Below are positions 5,633-11,349 of a stretch of 11,349 bases of DNA, piece by piece. The DNA comes from Oscillospiraceae bacterium (lineage in GTDB: Bacteria; Bacillota_A; Clostridia; Oscillospirales; Oscillospiraceae): the NCBI GenBank assembly GCA_017550765.1, contig JAFZOC010000078.1:1-11349 (forward strand). The letters run 5' to 3'. Position 1 is the first letter of the stretch. The number at the start of each line of letters is the position of its first letter. Both the position numbers and the translations under genes were made by a program. The notes below the pieces were generated by a model. The model made no database searches. It was not told where the DNA came from and worked only from the letters and a program-made list of their open reading frames with translations.

Positions 5633-6701
5633 GGACCGCACGGCGGCTGCTGTCCGCAGCGGAGAGGGAGAGCAGGGCTTCTGGCCCTCCTACGCGGACA
5701 TGATGTCCGCCGTGGCGCTGATCCTCTTCTTCGTGATGCTGCTCAGCTATATCCAGAACCTGATCACCGGCAACGACCTGAAGGACACCAAGGCCGCGCT
5801 CACGGACACCGCCGACCGCCTGGCCGCCGCCCAGACCCTGCTGGACAAGACCACCCTCAGCCTGCAGGAGACCGAGCGGGAGCTCTCCGGCACCCGGGAG
5901 ACCCTGGCCAGTACCCAGACGGAGCTCAGCGATACCCAGGCCAGCCTCTCCCTGACCCTGGAGCAGGTGGCCCAGGCGGAGGCGCGGCTCGACAAGATCG
6001 CGGTGGACCTGGACGAGGCCAAGCTGACCCTGGCCAGGCAGCAGGAGGAGCTGGCCGGACAGGACAAGCTCCTGGCGGACCAGAAGGCCCTGATCGCCGA
6101 CCAGGAGGCCTACATGAAGGCCGCCTCGGAGGAACTGCTGGCCATGCGCAGCCAGATGCAGACCATCGCGGTGCTGCGCCTGTCGATCCTCCGGCAGATC
6201 CGGGACAGCATGGCCAAGAGCATGGGCGACGCGTCCAAGGTCTCGATCGGCGACAACGGCAACATCGTCCTCAGCGAGAGCATCCTCTTCGACGTGGGCT
6301 CCTCGGACATCAAGGATGAGGCCGCCCCGGCGCTGGACCAGCTGATCGACGTGTTCGTGAAGTTCCTCTCCGACGAGGAGAATGCCAAGTATGTGGACAG
6401 CATCGTGATCTCCGGCCACACCGACAGCACCGGCACCGAGGAGGACAACCGCGTCCTCTCCACCGACCGGGCTAACGCTGTGCTGGGCTATCTGCTGGAG
6501 CAAAAGGGCGGCAAGCTCGGCAGATACGCGGAGTTCTTCTGCGCCGCCGGCTACGGCGAGACCCGTCCGGTCCAGCCCAACGACACCCCCGAGGGCCGCA
6601 GCGCCAACCGCCGCATCGAGATCTCCGTCATCCTGCGGGACGAGAGCGTCATGCAGATCCTGGAGAGCTACCTGGAGATCGAGCCCCCCGCGACGCCCTG
6701 A
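5616..6701 (+). CDS. OmpA/MotB-family (ZorB-like) stator partner with long coiled coil
   Basis: The protein has 361 residues, and the start follows GGAGGG inside the upstream gene. Residues 1-27 are cytoplasmic. The block WPSYADMMSAVALILFFVMLLSYI (23-46) is the MotB-type plug and membrane helix; D28 matches the proton-carrying aspartate (D32 of E. coli MotB). Residues 53-180 form an uninterrupted coiled coil rich in T/L/Q repeats (for example TQTELSDTQASLSLT). Residues 205-342 are an OmpA-like peptidoglycan-binding domain with FDVGSSDIKDEA, ISGHTDSTG, LSTDRANAVL, AGYGETRPVQPNDTPEGR and NRRIEISV. The protein should bind the wall and be driven by the channel protein. No flagellar, Tol-Pal or known Zorya effector gene adjoins it. 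Being twice as extended outside as usual MotB is unusual. Confidence 0.9.
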   Translation: MRRAYRDRTAAAVRSGEGEQGFWPSYADMMSAVALILFFVMLLSYIQNLITGNDLKDTKAALTDTADRLAAAQTLLDKTTLSLQETERELSGTRETLASTQTELSDTQASLSLTLEQVAQAEARLDKIAVDLDEAKLTLARQQEELAGQDKLLADQKALIADQEAYMKAASEELLAMRSQMQTIAVLRLSILRQIRDSMAKSMGDASKVSIGDNGNIVLSESILFDVGSSDIKDEAAPALDQLIDVFVKFLSDEENAKYVDSIVISGHTDSTGTEEDNRVLSTDRANAVLGYLLEQKGGKLGRYAEFFCAAGYGETRPVQPNDTPEGRSANRRIEISVILRDESVMQILESYLEIEPPATP

Positions 6702-6816
6702 TCCGCCGGCCGGGGAGAGAGCCCGCCAGAGGACCGACAGCGGACCGCGGCGCGCCGGCCCAAGGGCCCTGCCGATCCAAAATAGCCCCACCATGACCGG
6801 TCTGGCCGATCGTGCA

Positions 6817-6847
6817 GAGCCCGCCGCGTGAGCGGCGGGCTCCTTTT
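6817..6847 (+). terminator. Intrinsic terminator of the motor-like operon
   Basis: GAGCCCGCCGC (6817-6827) pairs perfectly with GCGGCGGGCTC (6832-6842) around a four-base loop and is followed by CTTTTGTCT on the plus strand. It lies 116 bases after the stop of the OmpA/MotB-like gene and just before the end of the convergent aspartokinase gene. No other feature was recognised in 6702-6816. Confidence 0.88.
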
Positions 6848-6863
6848 GTCTCTACCGCGCGGA

Positions 6864-7829
<966 letters not shown>

Positions 7830-7867
7830 GGATATCCCTCCATCGGCCGACTGAGCGGCCGTTCCAT

Positions 7868-7873
7868 ACTATA
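7868..7873 (-). promoter_or_regulatory. Possible -10 box for the aspartokinase gene
   Basis: TATAGT on the minus strand lies about 40 bases ahead of the aspartokinase start. No acceptable -35 box is present at 16-18 bases (CCGCAC). A CGGCCG..CGGCCG inverted repeat (about 7844-7858) follows in the leader. Confidence 0.35.
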
Positions 7874-7942
7874 CAGAAGGACCGTCGCCGGTGCGGGAGC
7901 ACCCGGCGGCGGTGCGAAGGGCGGAAGTGGCCCGGCGACGGG

Positions 7943-7948
7943 TATAAA
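7943..7948 (+). promoter_or_regulatory. Possible -10 box for ytvI
   Basis: TATAAA lies 140 bases before the chosen ytvI start, with a poor -35 region. If used, transcription would begin near 7955, which argues against a translation start at 7960. No sporulation sigma-factor promoter could be assigned with confidence in 7830-8082. Confidence 0.25.
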
Positions 7949-8082
7949 AGCGCGCAGGGATGGGCAGACCATGGGAAAGAGCGTTCATGCGGATGCCGGA
8001 CCGAGCGCCCCGCCGCCCCTCTGGCCGGAGCGGCCCGAGGGGCACGGGAGGCATCCGCTCCAGAGGAAAGGGGGCCTTGCGG

Positions 8083-9153
8083 ATGCCGCAGCGGGCGATA
8101 CGCTACCTGGGGATCGCGCTGGAGGCCGCGGCGGCTTTGGCGGCGCTCTGGCTGACGATCCGCTTCCTGCTGCCGTGGCTGGCGCCGCTGCTGCTGTCTC
8201 TGGCCATCGCGGCGCTGATGGAGCCGCCGGTGCGCTTCCTGGTGGGCAAGGGCTGGCGCCGGGGCGCGGCGGCGGGGCTCATGAGCGTGGCTGCGCTGGG
8301 GCTGCTGGGCTGGGGGATTGGAGCGCTGCTGAGCTGGGCGGCCTCCGAGGCCGTGGGCCTGGCCCGCCAGGTCCCGGCCATGATGGCGGGCATGGCGAGC
8401 GGGCTGAGCTCGCTGGAGGAGCGGGCCCTGGAGACGATCGCGACGGCGCCGGAGGAGCTGACGGAGACCCTGCGCCTGGCGCTGGACGCGGCGGGCGAGA
8501 GCCTGTACGCGATCCCGGGCCATCTGAGCCAATGGGCGCTGGACGCCCTGGGGCGCCTGGCCCAGCAGGGGCCGGACGCACTGCTGTTCGTGGTCACGGC
8601 GGGGATCGGCAGCTACTTCTGCTCGGCGTCCTTCCCGCGGCTGCTGGCCTTTTTCGAGGCCCAGATCCCCGCCGGCACCCGGGAGCGCCTGCGGGAGCTG
8701 GGCCGGGATCTGCGCGGCAGCTGCGGCGGCTGGCTCCGGGCCCAGCTGATCCTCATGGGGATCACCTTTTTCGAGCTGCTGCTGGCCTTCCTGCTGCTGG
8801 GCGTGGAAGGGGCCATGGGCCTGGCCGCCCTCACCGCGATCGTGGACGCGCTGCCGGTCTTCGGCACGGGGATCGTGCTGGTCCCCTGGGCCCTGGGCTG
8901 CCTGCTGCTGGACGAGCTGGGCCGGGGCCTGGGGCTGCTGGTCACCTGGGGCGTGAGCTGTCTGGTGCGCAGCTGCATCCAGGCCAAGCTCCTGGGGGAC
9001 GAGATCGGGCTGGACCCCCTGGCCTCGCTGACGGCCATGTATGTGGGCTGGCGGGTCTGCAGCGTGTGGGGGATGCTGCTCTTCCCGGTGCTGCTGGTGA
9101 CGCTGCAGCAGCTCAACGACCGGGGCGTGCTGCACCTCTGGCGGAAGAGCTGA
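8083..9153 (+). CDS. ytvI: YtvI-like AI-2E family (sporulation) membrane protein
   Basis: The protein has 356 residues with about seven to eight membrane segments: a pair at 12-44 and 62-90, an extracytoplasmic amphipathic domain at about 95-165, then segments beginning PDALLFVVTAGIGSYF, LILMGITFFELLLAFLLLG, and LTAIVDALPVFGTGIVLVPWALG. That last block, with its DALPVFGTG..PWAL pattern, is the family signature. Members of the AI-2E (PerM) superfamily include YtvI, which is conserved in spore formers and produced during sporulation; the transported substrate is not settled. ATG 8083 follows AAAGGGGG and gives the usual family length. An in-frame ATG at 7960 would add 41 arginine/proline-rich residues with no family resemblance and has a poorer ribosome binding site. 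The gene is monocistronic, flanked by a divergent aspartokinase and a convergent redox gene. Confidence 0.82.
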   Translation: MPQRAIRYLGIALEAAAALAALWLTIRFLLPWLAPLLLSLAIAALMEPPVRFLVGKGWRRGAAAGLMSVAALGLLGWGIGALLSWAASEAVGLARQVPAMMAGMASGLSSLEERALETIATAPEELTETLRLALDAAGESLYAIPGHLSQWALDALGRLAQQGPDALLFVVTAGIGSYFCSASFPRLLAFFEAQIPAGTRERLRELGRDLRGSCGGWLRAQLILMGITFFELLLAFLLLGVEGAMGLAALTAIVDALPVFGTGIVLVPWALGCLLLDELGRGLGLLVTWGVSCLVRSCIQAKLLGDEIGLDPLASLTAMYVGWRVCSVWGMLLFPVLLVTLQQLNDRGVLHLWRKS

Positions 9154-9213
9154 GGGCGGCGCCAGGGCCCCGTGAAAGACCCGTCGAAACGCCTGGCGAG
9201 CCCCATGAGACGC

Positions 9214-9249
9214 AGACGTCCCCCGGAGCCTTTGCTCCGGGGGACGTCT
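9214..9249. terminator. 16-bp perfect hairpin after ytvI
   Basis: AGACGTCCCCCGGAGC (9214-9229) pairs perfectly with 9234-9249 around CTTT. It ends in ACGTCT, not in a T tract. It lies between convergent genes and precedes a second, A/T-rich hairpin; together they probably stop transcription from both sides. Confidence 0.65.
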
Positions 9250-9254
9250 CAGCT

Positions 9255-9287
9255 TGTCAAAAAAGTCCTTTGAGGGCGTTTTTGACA
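9255..9287. terminator. A/T-armed hairpin, bidirectional terminator candidate
   Basis: TGTCAAAAA (9255-9263) pairs with TTTTTGACA (9279-9287), enclosing CC..GG. Both strands then carry a run of Ts in the second arm, so it can act for ytvI and for the convergent LysR/thioredoxin operon. Confidence 0.65.
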
Positions 9288-9291
9288 GTCT

Positions 9292-9320
9292 CGCAGCGCT
9301 CAGTTCCCGCAGCGCTCAGT
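9292..9320. repeat. 13-base direct repeat at the stop codon of the thioredoxin-like gene
   Basis: CGCAGCGCTCAGT occurs at 9292-9304 and 9308-9320, three bases apart. The second copy holds the stop codon (TGA on the minus strand, 9316-9318). It looks like a short tandem duplication. Confidence 0.85.
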
Positions 9321-9597
9321 CTGCCAGGGCGGCGTCCAGAGCCGCCTTCGCGCCGGCCCTGATCTCGTCATAGCCCATGAAGAGACGGGCCTCGAAGATC
9401 TTCTGGCCGTCTACATAGAAGGTGGGCACGGCGTAGTAGTCGAAGCGGTCGGCCAGTTCCGGCTGCCGGGACTCCTCGATCCGCGTCAGGGGGATCTGGC
9501 GGTAGCGGGGCTCGGCCTCGAACAGCTCGTCCAGGGCCCGGGCCGCCTTGTGGCAGTAGCCGCAGTCCTCCAGATAGAACATCAGCACTTCTTTCAT
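9316..9597 (-). CDS. Thioredoxin/glutaredoxin-like CGYC redox protein
   Basis: The protein has 93 residues. The first strand (EVLMFYLE) leads to the active site C12-G-Y-C15, then helix HKAARALDELF, a strand RYRQIPLTRIEES, and the cis-proline block YAVPTFYVDG (P58). This is a minimal thioredoxin fold without the usual WCGPC; CGYC is of the glutaredoxin or thioredoxin-like cytoplasmic type, acting as a dithiol reductant or thiol transfer protein. There is no signal sequence. ATG 9597 follows AAAGGAG; the longer frame from 9621 starts before this site and is rejected. It lies 57 bases after the LysR stop on the same strand and is probably cotranscribed. Its partner is unknown. Confidence 0.85.
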   Translation of the reverse strand: MKEVLMFYLEDCGYCHKAARALDELFEAEPRYRQIPLTRIEESRQPELADRFDYYAVPTFYVDGQKIFEARLFMGYDEIRAGAKAALDAALAD

Positions 9598-9612
9598 CGC
9601 GGTCTCCTTTCT

Positions 9613-9632
9613 GCCCGGCATCGCGGCCGGGC
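9613..9632 (-). other. 7-bp GC hairpin between lysR-type gene and redox gene
   Basis: GCCCGGC (9613-9619) pairs with GCCGGGC (9626-9632) around a six-base loop. It stands a few bases before the ribosome binding site of the thioredoxin-like gene. No T tract follows, so it may influence translation or RNA decay rather than terminate. Confidence 0.45.
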
Positions 9633-9646
9633 CTGTCTTTCGTCCC

Positions 9647-9671
9647 GCCGGCGCTCACTCGCCGGCGCTCA
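9647..9671. repeat. 11-base direct repeat at the stop codon of the LysR gene
   Basis: GCCGGCGCTCA occurs at 9647-9657 and 9661-9671. The stop codon (9655-9657) lies in the first copy, and the second copy encodes the end of the protein (LSAGE). The period is 14 bases, so it changes the reading frame. Confidence 0.85.
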
Positions 9672-10608
9672 GCTCCCAGAGGCTGCCCCGCTGCTTGCAC
9701 AGGGCGATGAAGTCCAGCACGGCGGGGGAGAGGTAGCCGCCCTCCATGAAGGCCACGCCCAGCGCGCCCAGGGCCTCCGGCCCGGGCAGGGGGAACAGGT
9801 CCAGCGGCGAGCTCTCGCCCCCGGCGTCCGCGTGGAGGCTGCGCAGGAAGAGCTCCGGATAGAGCGTGATGCCCATGCCCTGCTCCGCCAGGGCGAAAGC
9901 GGTCTCGATGTTCTCCGTCTCCAGCAGCACCCGGGGCAGGAAGCCGGTCTTGCTCAGGTAGGAGTCCAGCATGCCGCGGATGCGGTTGCCCTGCTTGAGC
10001 AGGATGAAGGGCTGCTCCGCGAAGAGCCGGATGTCCACCCCCTCCTCCCGGGCGCGCCTGACGGCGGCGCCCCCGTCGAAGACCCGGGCGCTGAAGGGCT
10101 TGGGACAGGCCAGGAACAGCCGCTCCCGCAGGATGACGGACACCTGGGCGCCGGGCGGGTCGATGGGCATGTAGCCGATCAGCACGTCGATCTCGCCCTG
10201 GCGCAGCCACTCGTTGAGCTGGCGGTGGTTGCCCTCCATGAGGCTGATCTCCACCAGCGGGTGTGCGGCGCAGAAGGCCGGGAGGATCATGGGCAGGATC
10301 GCCCGGCCGCAGGTGTAGGAGATGCCCAGGCGGAGCCGGCCCCGCCGGTGGTCGGAGATCTCGCCGGTCTCCCGGAGGATCTCCTGCTCCAGGGCGCAGA
10401 TCTGCCGGGCGATCAGGGCCAGGCGCTCCCCGGCGTAGGTGAGCTCCAGCTCCTGTCCCCGCTGGAAGAGGGACACGCCCAGCTCCTCCTCCAGCTTCGC
10501 GATGTGTCCGGACAGAGACTGCTGGGAGATATAGAGCTTGCGGGCCGCGTGGGTGATGTTCTTCTCCTCTGCGGCGGCGAGGAAGTACTGCAGATTGCGG
10601 AAATTCAT
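9655..10608 (-). CDS. LysR-family transcriptional regulator
   Basis: The regulator has 317 residues. Residues 1-60 form the winged helix-turn-helix (FRNLQYFLAAAEEKNITHAARKL.. then SQQSLSGHIAKLEEELGVSLFQR), followed by a linker helix. Residues about 90-300 form the effector-binding domain with two periplasmic-binding-like lobes (RLRLGISYTCG, IDVLIGYMPID, ETENIETAFALAEQGMGITLYPE). The effector cannot be read from sequence. ATG 10608 follows AAAAGGAG. It is transcribed away from korD/korA, the normal arrangement for a LysR regulator of a divergent operon, so control of the 2-oxoacid oxidoreductase genes is likely. The thioredoxin-like gene follows it. Its own promoter has an inverted repeat in the spacer, suggesting autorepression. 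Confidence 0.93.
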   Translation of the reverse strand: MNFRNLQYFLAAAEEKNITHAARKLYISQQSLSGHIAKLEEELGVSLFQRGQELELTYAGERLALIARQICALEQEILRETGEISDHRRGRLRLGISYTCGRAILPMILPAFCAAHPLVEISLMEGNHRQLNEWLRQGEIDVLIGYMPIDPPGAQVSVILRERLFLACPKPFSARVFDGGAAVRRAREEGVDIRLFAEQPFILLKQGNRIRGMLDSYLSKTGFLPRVLLETENIETAFALAEQGMGITLYPELFLRSLHADAGGESSPLDLFPLPGPEALGALGVAFMEGGYLSPAVLDFIALCKQRGSLWELSAGE

Positions 10609-10671
10609 GTCATGCTCCTTTTCCCGCGCGAAACGGAAGGCGCGGACCGGGGAAAGAGGGCTCCCCTACGC

Positions 10672-10700
10672 ACTATACCACAGCCAAAAGCCTGTGGCAA
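10672..10700 (-). promoter_or_regulatory. Sigma-A-like promoter for the LysR gene
   Basis: On the minus strand, TTGCCA (10695-10700, five of six) is followed by 17 bases and TATAGT (10672-10677, five of six). It lies 64 bases ahead of the LysR start and is the best promoter match in the window. Confidence 0.75.
10678..10697. promoter_or_regulatory. Inverted repeat in the LysR promoter, operator candidate
   Basis: CCACAG (10678-10683) and CTGTGG (10692-10697) form a 6-bp inverted repeat with an eight-base gap that fills the spacer and touches the -35 box. LysR proteins usually bind dyads of about this size near their own promoter. On the plus strand, a -10-like TTTAAT lies at 10742-10747 with only a poor -35 box, as expected of an activated promoter for korD. 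Confidence 0.5.
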
Positions 10701-10806
10701 CAGCAAGGAAAGAATTGTTTTCCTTTTTTTGTGAATGGGTGTTTAATAGACTGGACAGAGGCCCGCGCTGGACTAGGACGAGGGGCCCGAAAAAGGAGAT
10801 CGTAAA

Positions 10807-11007
10807 ATGGTCGGAAGAAAAAAACTCGTGATCGAGAGCGCCTGGTGCAAGGGCTGCGGCATCTGCGCCGCCTTCTGCCCCAAGCAGGTGCTGGAGATCA
10901 GAAAGGAAAAAGTGGCCCTGACCGATCCGGCGGGCTGCATCCTCTGCGGCACCTGCGAACTGCGCTGCCCGGACTACGCCATTTATCTTGTGAATCTGGA
11001 AGAATGA
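10807..11007 (+). CDS. korD: 2[4Fe-4S] ferredoxin-like delta subunit of 2-oxoacid:ferredoxin oxidoreductase
   Basis: This 66-residue protein has two complete cluster motifs, CKGCGICAAFCP and CILCGTCELRCP, each C-x2-C-x2-C-x3-C-P, so it should carry two [4Fe-4S] clusters. It passes electrons from the TPP-containing catalytic subunits to free ferredoxin in the cytoplasm. The start ATG follows AAAAAGGAG. The stop is 13 bases before korA, whose ribosome binding site overlaps it (TGAGGAGG), so it is the first gene of the operon. As a stand-alone ferredoxin it could be misread, but korA directly follows. The LysR gene lies divergently upstream. The substrate type (2-oxoglutarate or branched-chain 2-oxoacid) is inferred from korA. 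Confidence 0.92.
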   Translation: MVGRKKLVIESAWCKGCGICAAFCPKQVLEIRKEKVALTDPAGCILCGTCELRCPDYAIYLVNLEE

Positions 11008-11020
11008 GGAGGCCGTGAGA

Positions 11021-11349
11021 ATGTCGAAAGCTGTCCTGATGCAGGGGAACGAGGCCGCTGTGGAGGGCGCCATCGCCGCCGGCATGCGCGTCTTCGCGGG
11101 CTACCCCATCACCCCGTCTACCGAGATCGCCGAGCAGAGCGCTCTGCGCCTGCCCCAGGTAGGGGGCCATTTCATCCAGATGGAGGATGAGATCTCCTCC
11201 ATCGCCGCCGTCCTGGGCGCTTCCGCCACGGGCGTCAAGGCCATGACCGCCACCTCCGGCCCGGGCTTCTCCCTGATGCAGGAGAATCTGGGCTACGGCG
11301 CCATGGCGGAGATCCCCTGCGTGATCGTGGACGTGCAGCGCGCCGGCCC
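11021..11349 (+). CDS. korA: 2-oxoacid:ferredoxin oxidoreductase alpha subunit, N-terminal part
   Basis: The first 109 residues are visible: QGNEAAVEGAIAAGMRVF, AGYPITPSTEIAEQ, GGHFIQMEDEISSIAAVLGA, GVKAMTATSGPGFSLMQEN and IPCVIVDVQRAGP. This matches the pyrimidine-binding (TPP) domain of KorA/VorB-type alpha subunits, with the YPITPS and TSGPGFSLM blocks close to KorA. The enzyme interconverts 2-oxoglutarate and succinyl-CoA plus CO2 using ferredoxin, an anaerobic central pathway. ATG 11021 follows AGGAGG. The rest of the gene, and presumably beta and gamma subunits, lie to the right. A branched-chain 2-oxoacid substrate (VorB) is not excluded. Confidence 0.92.
   Translation, partial: MSKAVLMQGNEAAVEGAIAAGMRVFAGYPITPSTEIAEQSALRLPQVGGHFIQMEDEISSIAAVLGASATGVKAMTATSGPGFSLMQENLGYGAMAEIPCVIVDVQRAG

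Noticed and set aside
4709..6701. Complete Zorya defence system
   Set aside because: Only the two motor-like genes are present; no helicase, nuclease or other known Zorya effector is encoded on either side, so naming it Zorya would overstate the evidence.
7830..7870. Lysine riboswitch ahead of aspartokinase
   Set aside because: The leader from the possible -10 box to the start is only about 35-40 bases, too short for that aptamer.
7864..7872. Sporulation sigma-factor promoter (CATACTAT) for ytvI
   Set aside because: The -10-like match has no -35 element at any proper distance and overlaps the possible aspartokinase -10 box on the other strand.
7960..8082. Longer ytvI start at 7960
   Set aside because: It would add 41 R/P/G-rich residues unlike the family and has a poorer ribosome binding site than the ATG at 8083.

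Overview
The window comes from a GC-rich, low-redox genome that looks like a high-GC member of the Clostridia (an Oscillospiraceae-like gut anaerobe is my best guess). The reasons are strong AGGAGG-type ribosome binding sites, a UPF0291/YnzC-family gene, a YtvI-type sporulation membrane protein, an ECF vitamin transporter component under a cobalamin riboswitch, and a ferredoxin-linked 2-oxoacid oxidoreductase. No mobile element, CRISPR array, tRNA or rRNA was seen. Taxonomy is inferred, not shown.

Left end (1-1180, minus strand): a sigma-A-like promoter, a cobalamin riboswitch with a leader that can sequester the ribosome binding site, a small anchored DUF4430 (transcobalamin-like) protein, and an overlapping ECF transporter S component that runs off the edge. 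Together they look like a B12-regulated corrinoid capture and uptake module.

Next (1143-4401, minus strand): a likely operon from a good promoter, reading yfbR (5'-deoxynucleotidase), a GtrII-like membrane glucosyltransferase, a UPF0291 protein and an uncharacterised P-loop ATPase, closed by a long symmetrical terminator. The first two and last two genes are translationally coupled in pairs.

Centre (4402-6847, plus strand): a stand-alone two-gene motor-like unit. It has a MotA/TolQ/ExbB-like membrane protein and an OmpA/MotB-like partner with the proton-site aspartate, a coiled coil of about 125 residues and a peptidoglycan-binding domain. It resembles ZorA/ZorB or MotA/MotB but no Zorya effector or flagellar gene is next to it. 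Upstream lie a promoter resembling those of ECF sigma factors and a terminator-like hairpin in the leader. This is the most interesting part of the window.

Right part (6864-11349): a short aspartokinase with only one recognisable ACT-like region (minus), ytvI (plus), a convergent double hairpin, then a small CxxC thioredoxin-like protein and a LysR regulator (minus). The regulator is divergent from korD (2[4Fe-4S] ferredoxin) and korA (start of a 2-oxoglutarate:ferredoxin oxidoreductase operon leaving the window). The LysR promoter carries an inverted repeat in its spacer, suggesting control of the divergent pair.
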